NCBI RefSeq assembly: GCF_006874475.1
Contig: NZ_VIRM01000009.1
Coordinates: forward strand, 62,001 to 126,000
Length of the DNA: 64,000 nucleotides
Reading direction: 5' to 3'
Origin: Microbispora hainanensis
Lineage (GTDB): Bacteria; Actinomycetota; Actinomycetes; Streptosporangiales; Streptosporangiaceae
Part shown: positions 17,939-26,894 of the stretch, piece by piece
Position numbering within the stretch: the stretch's first letter is position 1
Layout: every line of letters begins with the position of its first letter
Notes under the pieces: model-generated
Told to the model about the DNA's origin: nothing
The model's input: only the letters and a program-made list of their open reading frames with translations
Database searches by the model: none
Made by a program: the position numbers and the translations under genes

Positions 17939-19504
17939 GTGAGTCGCCGGCGCCGACGTGACCCCCGGGAGACCCGGCCGCCGGACGACGTGTTCGCGGA
18001 GATGCTGCTGGCGGCCAGGGAACTGCTCGCCGTCCGCAGCCCTCTCGACGCCGAGCTCATGGTCTCCGACATGCTCGGGGCCTGGTGGGGCAGGCGGCTG
18101 CGCGGCGGCGACGTCGAGCAGATCCTCGGCGAGGGGCTGGTGGACTACGCGGCCAAGGCCGGCACACCGGCCGCGCTCACCCTGCTCGTCTCCGTCGCCT
18201 ACCTCGGCACCGCCCGCCAGGCGGCCAAGGCGGAGGGCGCGGCGCTCGCGCTGATGGAGTCGGACGTCGCCCGGCCCCGCTGGGCCGACCGCGTCGGCGC
18301 CGTCAAGCCGACGGGCTGCTACGTCTCCAGGGACGTGTACGGCGACCAGGACACCGTGGTGTGCACGTTCGCCTACAACGGCGAGGACAGGCACGCGCTG
18401 GTCGTGGTCGTCGACTACAACATGGGCGGCATGGCCCGAGACGCCTGGGTGTCGTCGCAGGTCGACAAGCTGCTTGAGCAGGCCAGGCTGGAGGCCGCGG
18501 GCAACGCGCTGCTGCGGTTCGAGGAGCTGGAGCCACAGCAGGCGCGTGCGCTGCTGGAGTTCGCGATGAAGGCCACCAGGGCCGCCGCGCACGGCCGCAC
18601 CGGCCCGAAGCTCGTGAGCGACAGCTACAGCGCCTACCACGCCTTCGCACGGGCACGGATCAAAGCGCTGCCGCCCGGGCGGATGCGGCCCGCCCCCGCG
18701 CACACCGAGGCGCCCTACAGCCGCGACCGCCGCGCGATGCTGGCGGCCGAGTTCCTCGCCTCGGACGCGGCGGAGAACCTGTCGGACCCGTCGGCCGCCT
18801 CCCGGTGCGCCGACCACATCATCGACTACGGCTGCGACCAGGACTTCGGGCGGCCGATGCGGGTGAGCCCGACCAAGTGCGAGACGTTCCTGCTCGACTG
18901 GCTGCCGCGCAAGGTCCTGCTCAGCCCGGCCGAGCAGGACGCGATGCCGCACGTGCTGTCGGCGTGGGTCCGTTTCGCCGGCCCCCGGATCGGACTGCCC
19001 GACCAGGGGGTGCGGGCGACGCTCGACGCGGTCTGGGAGGCGACGGCCCGCTTCACCGAGGCCTACCGCGACCCGACCACCTTCGGGCTGGACCGCTCTC
19101 TCGTGGAACGGCTGCTGCCCGACGGCGATCTGTCCGCCCTGGCCCGGCGCGCGTTCGCGTTCCCCCTGCTGCAGGGCATGCGCGGCTCGACCAGCCTCGA
19201 CCTGCTGAACCCGGCGGACGAGGCCGACCGGCGCATCCTGCTGGAGATCGACCACGCCGGCGAGCTCGGCCGTACGGACCTGGAGGAGCACCTCGCCTGG
19301 CACGAGGAGATCGCGGGCCGGCTGTGGGTCGGCGACCCGCCGCAGCTGTGGGAGGCCGCCCAGCGCCTGATCGACCTTGGGCACGACCGGCACGACGTGC
19401 TGCACGTCCTCATCGAGATCGCCGAGCGGATCGGCGACCATCCGGACGAGCTGGCCGCCGCGCTGGACGACATCGCCGACATCCCGGACGAACCTCCCAC
19501 CTGA
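17939..19504 (+). CDS. Conserved actinobacterial protein of unknown function
   Basis: The soluble product of about 521 residues has an N-terminal basic tail (SRRRRRDPRETRPPDD). A helical region follows (ELMVSDMLGAWWGRRLRGGDVEQILGEGL), then a beta-rich piece (DQDTVVCTFAYNGEDRHALVVVVDYNMGGM) and a long C-terminal helical domain with FLLDWLPRKVLLSPAEQDAMPHVL. I do not recognise a named family. The start is uncertain: GTG 17939 has GGAG about 9 nt upstream, and ATGs at 17870, 17879 and 17897 are in frame. The next gene starts 62 nt downstream, so it may be co-transcribed with pxpA. Confidence 0.7.
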   Translation: MSRRRRRDPRETRPPDDVFAEMLLAARELLAVRSPLDAELMVSDMLGAWWGRRLRGGDVEQILGEGLVDYAAKAGTPAALTLLVSVAYLGTARQAAKAEGAALALMESDVARPRWADRVGAVKPTGCYVSRDVYGDQDTVVCTFAYNGEDRHALVVVVDYNMGGMARDAWVSSQVDKLLEQARLEAAGNALLRFEELEPQQARALLEFAMKATRAAAHGRTGPKLVSDSYSAYHAFARARIKALPPGRMRPAPAHTEAPYSRDRRAMLAAEFLASDAAENLSDPSAASRCADHIIDYGCDQDFGRPMRVSPTKCETFLLDWLPRKVLLSPAEQDAMPHVLSAWVRFAGPRIGLPDQGVRATLDAVWEATARFTEAYRDPTTFGLDRSLVERLLPDGDLSALARRAFAFPLLQGMRGSTSLDLLNPADEADRRILLEIDHAGELGRTDLEEHLAWHEEIAGRLWVGDPPQLWEAAQRLIDLGHDRHDVLHVLIEIAERIGDHPDELAAALDDIADIPDEPPT

Positions 19505-19566
19505 CGGCGGCGGCCCCTTTCTCTGCGGCAGGATGGACACCGCACCGAGCTGCGGGAGGCACGGCG

Positions 19567-20337
19567 ATGAGCGCTGGCGTGATGGACCTGAACGCCGATC
19601 TCGGCGAGGGTTACGGGATCTGGCGGCTCGGCGACGACGTGGCCCTGCTCGACCTGGTGACGAGCGCCAACATCGCCTGCGGCTTCCACGCGGGCGACCC
19701 GTTGATCATCCGCCGCACCTGCGCGGCGGCGGTGGACCGCGGCGTGACGATCGGCGCCCAGGTCTCCTATCGCGACCTGGCCGGCTTCGGCCGCAGGGAG
19801 ATGGAGGTCGACCCGGAGGAGCTGTGCTCCGACGTCCTCTATCAGCTCGCCGCCCTGGACGGCATGGCCAGGTCGATGGGCGGGCGGGTGGCGTACGTGA
19901 AACCGCACGGCGCCCTGTACAACCGCGCCTGCCGCGACGAGGAGCAGGCGGAGGCCGTGGTGGCGGCCGTGGTGGCCTTCGGCGCGGCGGCGGCGCTGCC
20001 CATCCTCACACTGCCCGGGTCGGCCCTCTCGCGGGTGGCCGCCCGGCACGGCGTGCCGTCGGTGGCCGAGTGCTTCGCCGACCGCGCGTACACGGCCGAG
20101 GGGACGCTGGTGCCCCGGAGGCGGCCGGGAGCGGTGCTGCACGACCCGGACGAGGTCGCGGCCCGCGCCCTGCGCATGGCCACGGAGGGCGTGGTGACGA
20201 CGATCGAGGGCGGCGAGGTGCGCGTCGGCGCCCGGTCCGTCTGCGTGCACGGGGACACCCCCGACGCCGTACGGATCGCCGCCGCCGTCCGCAAGGCGCT
20301 CCTGGAGGCCGGCGTGACGGTCGAGCCGTTCATCTGA
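19567..20337 (+). CDS. pxpA: 5-oxoprolinase subunit A (LamB/YcsF family)
   Basis: The 256-residue protein starts with the family signature MDLNADLGEGYGIWRLGDD, followed by SANIACGFHAGDP. It continues with GAQVSYRDLAGFGRREM, YVKPHGALYNRA and FADRAYTAEGTLVPRR. PxpA with PxpB and PxpC hydrolyses 5-oxoproline to glutamate using ATP. The start ATG 19567 has GGGAGG 7 nt upstream. PxpB/PxpC (KipI/KipA) genes, usually adjacent, are absent here, so they must be elsewhere if the enzyme is functional. Confidence 0.88.
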   Translation: MSAGVMDLNADLGEGYGIWRLGDDVALLDLVTSANIACGFHAGDPLIIRRTCAAAVDRGVTIGAQVSYRDLAGFGRREMEVDPEELCSDVLYQLAALDGMARSMGGRVAYVKPHGALYNRACRDEEQAEAVVAAVVAFGAAAALPILTLPGSALSRVAARHGVPSVAECFADRAYTAEGTLVPRRRPGAVLHDPDEVAARALRMATEGVVTTIEGGEVRVGARSVCVHGDTPDAVRIAAAVRKALLEAGVTVEPFI

Positions 20338-20381
20338 CCGCCGGGCCCCCGGGGCTCTGGAGACGGCCCGTGGGCGGCCGC

Positions 20382-22085
20382 TCAGGAGGCGTAGCCGATG
20401 TCCTCATACCTGAGGTCGAAGAACCCGTTGGCCCCGATGTTGGCCAGCGCCGATCGGACGGCCACGCCCTGCGGGCTCTGGTAGAGCGGGAGCACGTTGA
20501 CCTTCTTCCAGACCAGCCGGTCGGCCTCGTTCAGCAGGCCGGGCACCTTGCCGGGGTCGAGCGTGCTGCCGGCGCGATACATGGCCTCGTCGATCTGCCT
20601 GCTCCCGCTGCGCCCGAGGTTGGAGTACCACTCGACGTCGTCGCCCCGGCCGCCCCTCTCGCCATCAGCGTAGATGTCGAAGGCGCTCGACACCGGGTAC
20701 GGCGAGCTCGGGTAGGCGAAGGCGGTGATGTCGAAGTCGCCGGGGATGAGGTGCTTGCCGAAGAAGTCGTCGAAGGACACCTTGCGCACGTCGACCCGGA
20801 TGCCCACGCGATCGAGCATCTGCCGGGCGGCACCGGCCTCGACGCCGCTCATGACGATGCCGTCGGGCACGACGAAGCGCAGCGTGAGCGGCTTGCCGTT
20901 CTTCACGCGGGTCTTGCCCGACAGCTTCCAGCCCGCCTGGTCGAGCAGCTGCCCTGCCCGCTTCGGGTCGTACGCGCCGATCTGTCCGGCGTTGGCCTGA
21001 TAGCCGTACTGGCTGTTCATGAGGAAGTGGTTGTCCAGCGTCACGATCGGCCAGCCGAGGCCCTTGAGGTCCACCTGCATGAGGCCGCGGCGGTCGATCG
21101 CGGCCGCGACGGCCTCGCGCACCCGCGCGTCGGACAGGACCGGGCTCTCCCCGTTGAAGGTGAACTGCCGATACTGGGTGCCGGCAGCCTGCCGGATCAC
21201 GGCGTCCCACGCCTCCCTGACCCGCGCGTAGTCGTCGGGGGACGGGCCCACCTCGAAGAGGTCGACGTCGCCCTTGGTGAACGCGTGGACCATCTGGTCG
21301 GGACGCACGGTCCGGAACTCGATGGCGTCCAGCTTGGCGCGGTTGCCCCACCAGGCGGGGTTGCGGGTGAGCCTGACCGTCTTGCCCTTGACGTCGAGGC
21401 GCTCCACGCGGAACGGCCCCGCGGTCACCGGGATGCGGTTGATCCAGTCGGCGTTGAACGCCGCCGCGGTCGCGTTGGTGCTGCCGGGATACAGCGGCGT
21501 GAACAGCGACTGCCACTCGTTGAACGGCTGGGCGAGGGTGACCACCACCTCGCGGTCGCTCGCCCCCCTGGCCACGCTCTGGATGTTGTCGTACGCGATG
21601 GTCGAGTCGACCCGGTAGTCCCGGTCGCGGCCGCTCATGGCCTTCCATTGGGCGGCGAAGTCGGTCCAGGTGATCGGCCTGCCGTCCGACCACTTCGCCT
21701 TGGGGTTGATGGAATAGGTGATGACCTGCCGGGGGGAGGTCGCGGTGATCCTCGCGTTGGTCACGTAGTCGGTGTCGAGGGCCAGCCGCCCGCGCTCGTC
21801 GGACCGGAACGTGCGGGGCATCAGCGCGTCCGTCACCGCCTTGACCCCGGTGGCGTCGCCGTCGAGGTGGTTGCGGTTCCACTGCGTCGGAAAGTCGGTG
21901 AGCCCCCACCGGAGCGTGCCGCCGTCCTTGACCTTGTCGCGCGCCATGGGGTTGATGTCGTACGCCTTGACCGGGGAGGGAGCGAGCCCGCTGTCCGGTT
22001 CACCCGGCCCCCGCTGCACGCCGCAGGCACCGGCGGCCCACAGAGCGGCCAGTGTGGCCAGGGCGACCGGCCATCGTGCTCTCAC
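20382..22085 (-). CDS. Family-5 extracellular solute-binding lipoprotein (oligopeptide type)
   Basis: The product is about 567 residues. The N-terminus RARWPVALATLAALWAAGACG is a lipoprotein signal with the lipid cysteine near residue 21, although GAC is a loose lipobox. The mature part has SBP_bac_5 features: GGTLRWGLTDFPTQWN, PKAKWSDGRPITWTDFAAQW, GPFRVERLDVKGKTVRLTRNPAWWG and YEVGPSPDD-like FEVGPSPDDYARV. It probably binds peptides or similar ligands for ABC uptake. Start GTG 22085 is chosen because GGAG lies 6 nt upstream; the frame begins at 22112. No permease or ATPase gene is adjacent, so it is an orphan binding protein. Confidence 0.85.
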   Translation of the reverse strand: MRARWPVALATLAALWAAGACGVQRGPGEPDSGLAPSPVKAYDINPMARDKVKDGGTLRWGLTDFPTQWNRNHLDGDATGVKAVTDALMPRTFRSDERGRLALDTDYVTNARITATSPRQVITYSINPKAKWSDGRPITWTDFAAQWKAMSGRDRDYRVDSTIAYDNIQSVARGASDREVVVTLAQPFNEWQSLFTPLYPGSTNATAAAFNADWINRIPVTAGPFRVERLDVKGKTVRLTRNPAWWGNRAKLDAIEFRTVRPDQMVHAFTKGDVDLFEVGPSPDDYARVREAWDAVIRQAAGTQYRQFTFNGESPVLSDARVREAVAAAIDRRGLMQVDLKGLGWPIVTLDNHFLMNSQYGYQANAGQIGAYDPKRAGQLLDQAGWKLSGKTRVKNGKPLTLRFVVPDGIVMSGVEAGAARQMLDRVGIRVDVRKVSFDDFFGKHLIPGDFDITAFAYPSSPYPVSSAFDIYADGERGGRGDDVEWYSNLGRSGSRQIDEAMYRAGSTLDPGKVPGLLNEADRLVWKKVNVLPLYQSPQGVAVRSALANIGANGFFDLRYEDIGYAS

Positions 22086-22186
22086 GTGCTTCTCCGATCC
22101 TCCGGCTACCATCGGCAGTCGATTAGTAGCAGGAAGTGACGGCCTGCGGCCATCGGGACACGCGTCCGCGGGGTTGACCTACGAGA

Positions 22187-24535
22187 TCAGGACAACTCGT
22201 CCACCGCGCTGCGGACGTCCTCGCTGGTGATCGTCGTCAGCTCGGCGGTGTTCGCCGTCCCCTGCTCGGCGAGCCGGACGTCGCGCCGCAGCGCGGCCCG
22301 CTCGTACAGGGACCGGGCGAACCGGCCGTTGCCCAGGCCGTCGATGAGCCCCTCCCGGCACACCCAGTCGAAGACGTCGGCGAGGTCGCGGGCGGCGGAG
22401 GCGTCGAACCTGTCGCCGCTGCCGGAGGCGAGCAGCTCCGCGATCTCGGCCAGCTCGGACGGCCGGTAGGAGGGGAACGACACGCGCTGGTTGAACCGGG
22501 AGGCCAGCCCGGGGTTGGTCGCCAGGAACGCGTCCATCTCGCGCTCGTAGCCCGCCAGGATGATGACCACGCGGTCGCGGTCGTCCTCGGCGCGCTTCAG
22601 CAGGGTCTGCACCGCCTCGGCCCCGAAGGCGTCGCCCCCCGAGTAGCCGGTGTTGACCAGGCCGTAGGCCTCGTCGATGAACAGGACGCCGCCGAGCGCC
22701 CGGTCGACCAGCTCGTTGGTCTTGATCGCGGTGGCGCCGAGATGCTGGCCGACCAGGTCGGCCCGCGACGCCTCGACCACATCGGGCCGGGCCAGCAGGC
22801 CCAGCGCGGAGAAGATCCGGCCGAGGATGCGTGCGACGGTCGTCTTGCCGGTGCCCGGAGGGCCGACGAACACGAAGTGCCGCATCTGCGACTGGACCGG
22901 CAGGCCCTGCTCCTGGCGCATCCTGGCCACCTTGAGCTGGGCGGTGATCGCGTGCACCTGCCGCTTGACCGGTTCGAGGCCGGCCATCCTGTCGAGGTCC
23001 GTGAGCGCCTCGTCCAGGGTCGGGGTGACCTGGTAGCCGCGGTATCGCGCGGTGATCTCGTTGAACGCCTTGGTCACGTCGTCGGCGGTGGTGGTGACCA
23101 GGTCCTCGCCGCGCGGCGCCCCGCCCGCGCTCACCACGCGCACGTCGCGGGCCTGCGCCGCGGCCTCGGCGAGGCTGCGGGCGAAGCGGGCGTTGCCCAG
23201 GTCGTCGACCAGCCCTCGGCGCTCCACGTCCTCGAACAGCCGGCGCAGCACGGGACGGGCCTCCGCGGCGAGCCGGTCTCCCCGGCGCCGCTGCAGCGCC
23301 TCGGTGATCTCCAGCAGCTCCGGGGGGCTGTAGCTCGGGAAGCGCACCCGGGTGGCGAAGCGGCTCGACAGCCCCGGGTTGGACGCGAGGAAGTCGTTCA
23401 TCTCGCGCTCGTAGCCGGCCAGGATGACGATGAGCCGCTCGCGGTCGTCCTCGGCCCGCTTGAGCAACGTCTGCACGGCCTCCGCGCCGAACCGGTCGGG
23501 CTGGCCGTCGCCCGAGTTGATGAGGCTGTAGGCCTCGTCCACGAACAGGACGCCGCCGAGCGCGCGGTCGATCAGCTCGTTGGTCTTGATCGCCGTGGCC
23601 CCCAGGTATTCCCCCACGAGGTCGGCGCGCTGCGCCTCGACCACGAACGGCGTCTCCAGCAGCCCGAACGCGTAGAAGATCTTGGCGAGCGACCGGGCGA
23701 CGCTGGTCTTGCCGGTGCCGGGAGGGCCGACGAACACGAAGTGGCGCATCGGCCGCTCGTTGGCGTAGCCCGCCTCCCTGCGCAGCCGGGCCGCCTCTAT
23801 CGACGCGGCGATGGCGCGCACCTGCTCCTTGACCGGTTCGAGGCCGATCATGGACTCCAGCTCCGCGAGCGCCTGCTCGACCGTGATGGGCGGCGGAGCG
23901 CCGGTCTCGGCCGCGGCGGGCTGGTTGCCGCCCGCCCTTCCGCGCACCTGCACCTGGGTCTCCGCGCCCGCCGCCTCCCGTTCCGCCTCCGCGCGCACCC
24001 TGCGTGCCAGCACCAGGCGGTAGAGGAGCACCGCGGCGACGACGCCGTACGCACCCCACAGGGCGGCGGACGGCGACAGCCACGACAGCGACAGCGCGAC
24101 GACGCCGGCGGGCGCGAGGGCCATCAGCGTCGTCAGCCACGGCGGGACCCACCGGATCAGGTGGGCGGCGACGCCGGTCAGCGCGCCCAGCAGCATCAGC
24201 AGGCCGGGCGCGATCGACTGCCCGCCGAACACGTTCATGAACCACGGCAGCAGCAGGCCCCAGCCCGCGAGCACGAGCACGGTCGCGGCGGCGCGCGGAT
24301 AGCTGAGCGCCAGCGCGAGGAAGCACAGCGCCAGGAACGTGTAGATGAACGTGGGCGCCAGCGACCAGTTGAGCGCCGCGGCCAGCCCCATGGTGGCGAC
24401 GAGCAGCACGACGAACAACGCGCGCCGCGCGAACGGCGGAAGTTGGAAATAGCGGAAACGCACCTGTTCGAACAGATCACGGGCCACAGTCCGGCTTAAG
24501 AGGCTCGCCGCCCGTGCCCTGTCGGAGTCCCGCAT
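22187..24535 (-). CDS. Membrane-anchored tandem AAA+ ATPase (CbxX/CfqX type)
   Basis: The 782-residue protein has an N-terminal membrane domain (about 40-180) with four to five helices. Two AAA+ modules of the CbxX/CfqX class follow. Module 1 shows HFVFVGPPGTGKTSVARSLA and GVLFVDEAYSL; module 2 shows HFVFVGPPGTGKTTVARILG and GVLFIDEAYGL. Each is preceded by a helical segment (MIGLEPVKEQV, MAGLEPVKRQV) and followed by the sensor GYEREMxxFLAxNPGL. Both Walker A and B motifs are intact in both modules. Relatives include Rubisco activase CbbX and EccA of type VII secretion. The start ATG 24535 has GGGGAGG 5 nt upstream. The client protein is unknown. Confidence 0.88.
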   Translation of the reverse strand: MRDSDRARAASLLSRTVARDLFEQVRFRYFQLPPFARRALFVVLLVATMGLAAALNWSLAPTFIYTFLALCFLALALSYPRAAATVLVLAGWGLLLPWFMNVFGGQSIAPGLLMLLGALTGVAAHLIRWVPPWLTTLMALAPAGVVALSLSWLSPSAALWGAYGVVAAVLLYRLVLARRVRAEAEREAAGAETQVQVRGRAGGNQPAAAETGAPPPITVEQALAELESMIGLEPVKEQVRAIAASIEAARLRREAGYANERPMRHFVFVGPPGTGKTSVARSLAKIFYAFGLLETPFVVEAQRADLVGEYLGATAIKTNELIDRALGGVLFVDEAYSLINSGDGQPDRFGAEAVQTLLKRAEDDRERLIVILAGYEREMNDFLASNPGLSSRFATRVRFPSYSPPELLEITEALQRRRGDRLAAEARPVLRRLFEDVERRGLVDDLGNARFARSLAEAAAQARDVRVVSAGGAPRGEDLVTTTADDVTKAFNEITARYRGYQVTPTLDEALTDLDRMAGLEPVKRQVHAITAQLKVARMRQEQGLPVQSQMRHFVFVGPPGTGKTTVARILGRIFSALGLLARPDVVEASRADLVGQHLGATAIKTNELVDRALGGVLFIDEAYGLVNTGYSGGDAFGAEAVQTLLKRAEDDRDRVVIILAGYEREMDAFLATNPGLASRFNQRVSFPSYRPSELAEIAELLASGSGDRFDASAARDLADVFDWVCREGLIDGLGNGRFARSLYERAALRRDVRLAEQGTANTAELTTITSEDVRSAVDELS
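22842..23749. repeat. Near-identical DNA repeat encoding the two Walker A loops
   Basis: The 44-bp stretches at 22842-22885 and 23706-23749 differ at only two positions. Each encodes the FVFVGPPGTGK part of one AAA+ module. The spacing of 864 bp equals 288 codons, the module length. The high nucleotide identity, including third positions, suggests a recent duplication or gene conversion. Confidence 0.8.
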
Positions 24536-24659
24536 CGACGCCTCCCCGCTTCGACCCCGGTTATACCGCACGTGCGAACGGAATGGGTGGACCCAACCGG
24601 CGCGGTGGGCGACGCACGTCGCCGGAGCCGGACACGCGCCCGAGTTGCGTCGTTCGCGG

Positions 24660-26672
24660 CTACCGGTTGCGGGCCTGACGGCGTCCGGGGTACTCGCGCA
24701 TCAGAACCTGGCGCGGTGTCACCCGAAGCACGTCGTCGTCCGGCACGGCGACGCCCCGCACCTCTGCCCAGAATCGCGGGTCTCCCACGAACAGCACCAC
24801 GCGGGGATCGCGCCGCACCGCGTCCCACGCCTCGTCGCCCGCGATGAGGCGGAACTCGCCCGCCGGGCTCACCGACGTCACGGCGCTCACCGCGAGCGCG
24901 CGCGGGCCGTCCGTCCCGGCGCAGGCGAGGACCACGTTCCGGGAGTAGGCCGCGGCGTGCCGCACCTCCTCGCTGAGACCGGCCGAGGGGGTCAGGTCGC
25001 CGGGGATCCGCGCGCCCCGCGACTCGGACGGCACGAGCGAGGCGCGCCACGGGCCCGGCCCGCCGCGCCACCAGGCCCGTACGGCCCGCACCGCGAAGGC
25101 CGCCACGCCGAGCGCCAGCGCGCCCCACGCACAGCGCCACAGAGCCACGACGGCGGGGCCGGGTCCCGTGAGGGCCTGCGTCGCGCCCGCTGTGGCGGCG
25201 CAGAGGGCCGCGACGGCCGGAGCGGTGAGCGCCGTGGCGAGCCACCGGTCGTCCGGCCGCGGCGCGCCCGTCGTCCGCGCGCGCAGCAGGCCCGCCGGGA
25301 CCGCCAGGCACGCGACGGCGGCGAGGGACGCTGTGGTCACGAAGGGCAGGAGCATGAGCGCCGCGGCCGCTTGCCGTGCGCGAGCCGCGACGATCCAGTA
25401 CGCGACGGCGATGTCACGCGCCGCCGCCCGGTCCGCCGCACCAGACCCCCTCGGCGGCGCGGCCGGTGGCGCGGGTGGCACGGGCGATGGGGCGGGTGGT
25501 GGCGTGGCCGGTGGCGCGGGTGGTCGTGCATGTGGCGCCGACGGCGCACGCAGCGCGGCGGCGAACCGCCTCAGCGCGGCGAGCGGACGTCCCCGCCACG
25601 TCTCGGCCAGGAGCCTGACGGCGAGCGCCACGACGGGGTTCAGGAGCACCAGCCCGGTCGCCCCGGCCCAGACGTCGCCCCCCTCCTGCAGCGAAGCCGC
25701 CCCCGGCTCCGGCAGCGTGGCCAGCTCCGCCAGGTACGCCGCCGGGGTGAGCAGCCCGAGCGCGACCGACATGAAGAGCCGCAGGTCGCGCCGGAGCATG
25801 CCGGGGACGTAGGCCCAGGCGCCGACGCGCGCGGCCTGCCGGAGGCAGACCACGAGGACGGCGGCGAGCGCCAGCGCGCCGGCGATGCGCACGTCTCCCT
25901 GCATGCCGGGGAGATCCTGTATGCCGGGGAGATCGCGTATGCCGGGGAGGCCGTGCACACCGGGGAGGCCCTGCACACCGGGGAGGCGCCGCGTACCGGG
26001 GAGGCCGGGCAGCAGGACGGCCGCGCAGATCCCTGCCGTCGCGACCGCGAGGATCACGCGCACCTGCCGCGACCAGGTCTCCAGGGCACGCCGCGCGCGG
26101 CCCGTTTCGCGGGGGTCGGCCTCCCACGCGGGGTCGTGGTGGTCGCGCGGCCGCTGCCAGCGCAGCAGGGTGAGGCCGAGGTTCACCCACGCCGCCGGGT
26201 GGTCCCGGCGCCTGCGCAGCGCCGCGCCGTACGCCCGGGCGGCCCCGTCGTGGTCGCCGCGCAGCAGCGCGAGGTCGCCGCACAGCACGTGGGGGTCGGG
26301 CTCGTCGGGGGCGAACCGGACGGCGTGGCGGGCCTCCGCCCAGGCCTCCCGCCACCGTCCGGGGATCCGCCGCAGCGCGCTAGCGAGCCGCAGCCGCGCC
26401 GCCCAGGAGCCGGGCGCGAGCCGTACGGCCTCGCGTGCCGCCGCGACCGCCTCGGTGTCGCGCCCGAGACGCTCCAGTGCCGCACCGACCAGGCGATGCC
26501 CCCACTCGTCCTGCGGATCGCGGCCGATCGCCTGGCGCGCCGCTTCCAGCGCCGCCTCCGGCTGGTCGCACGACAGCCGGGCCACCGCGACGGCGCACCA
26601 GGCGCGGGCGTCGGCGCGGTCGAGCGGGGGCGGCACCGGGGACGTATCGCATCCGTCGATATCGCTCCCCAC
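24660..26672 (-). CDS. TPR - polytopic membrane - PNPOx-like split-barrel fusion protein
   Basis: The product is about 670 residues. An N-terminal cytoplasmic domain (about 20-190) consists of TPR-like repeats (ALEAARQAIGRDPQDEWG, AVAAAREAVRLAPGSWAA, AARAYGAALRRRRDHPAAW). About eight hydrophobic segments follow, interrupted by a Pro-rich loop (PPAPPATPPPAPSP) and by six LPGxxx hexapeptides. The last 110 residues (NVVLACAGTDGPRALAVSAV, RRDPRVVLFVGDPRFWAEVRG, LRVTPRQVLMREYPGRR) read like a flavin-binding split-barrel of the pyridoxamine-phosphate-oxidase superfamily. The combination is unusual. The start is uncertain: GTG 26672 lacks a clear ribosome binding site. It lies 124 bp upstream of the tandem AAA+ gene on the same strand, a possible operon. 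Confidence 0.75.
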   Translation of the reverse strand: MGSDIDGCDTSPVPPPLDRADARAWCAVAVARLSCDQPEAALEAARQAIGRDPQDEWGHRLVGAALERLGRDTEAVAAAREAVRLAPGSWAARLRLASALRRIPGRWREAWAEARHAVRFAPDEPDPHVLCGDLALLRGDHDGAARAYGAALRRRRDHPAAWVNLGLTLLRWQRPRDHHDPAWEADPRETGRARRALETWSRQVRVILAVATAGICAAVLLPGLPGTRRLPGVQGLPGVHGLPGIRDLPGIQDLPGMQGDVRIAGALALAAVLVVCLRQAARVGAWAYVPGMLRRDLRLFMSVALGLLTPAAYLAELATLPEPGAASLQEGGDVWAGATGLVLLNPVVALAVRLLAETWRGRPLAALRRFAAALRAPSAPHARPPAPPATPPPAPSPVPPAPPAAPPRGSGAADRAAARDIAVAYWIVAARARQAAAALMLLPFVTTASLAAVACLAVPAGLLRARTTGAPRPDDRWLATALTAPAVAALCAATAGATQALTGPGPAVVALWRCAWGALALGVAAFAVRAVRAWWRGGPGPWRASLVPSESRGARIPGDLTPSAGLSEEVRHAAAYSRNVVLACAGTDGPRALAVSAVTSVSPAGEFRLIAGDEAWDAVRRDPRVVLFVGDPRFWAEVRGVAVPDDDVLRVTPRQVLMREYPGRRQARNR
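25899..26006. repeat. Six 18-bp tandem units encoding LPGxxx
   Basis: There are six consecutive 18-bp units with core CCGGGGAG. On the minus strand they encode LPG-TRR, LPG-VQG, LPG-VHG, LPG-IRD, LPG-IQD and LPG-MQG. They sit between two hydrophobic segments of the fusion protein. Unit-length drift by slippage is expected. Confidence 0.85.
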
Positions 26673-26778
26673 GACCGCATGATCCGTTGCGGCTGGTCGC
26701 TTGCCTAGACGCGGGATATATACCTATGGCTCTCTAGAGAGGCGGATTGCTCCGCTTGATCACCTGGGCTGATACGGA

Positions 26779-26807
26779 TCCGGCGATTTGTTCCCGACAT
26801 CACCGGA
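26779..26807. promoter_or_regulatory. Inverted repeat upstream of MFS transporter gene
   Basis: TCCGGCGAT and ATCACCGGA form arms that match at 8 of 9 positions around an 11-nt spacer, about 95-120 bp before the transporter start. A separate perfect palindrome CTCTCTAGAGAG lies at 26730-26741. Either could be an operator for an efflux repressor. No TetR or MarR gene is adjacent, so the assignment is weak. Confidence 0.4.
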
Positions 26808-26894
26808 AGGGCTGAGAGATCCGCTTCCCATGGCCTAAGCTGCCACGCATGTTCCAGCTGGCCGGGATATCGGAGCAGGAGCACTGAGCGGACT

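Noticed and set aside
19377-22139. Open frame of about 920 codons across pxpA and the family-5 lipoprotein gene
   Set aside because: It runs sense-shifted through one gene and antisense through another with low-complexity Arg/Gly/His sequence. Both real genes have clear family motifs.
22187-26672. AAA+ plus TPR gene pair as an anti-phage or type VII secretion locus
   Set aside because: There are no nuclease, effector, FtsK-type ATPase or WXG100 genes nearby. Defence or secretion roles would be speculation.
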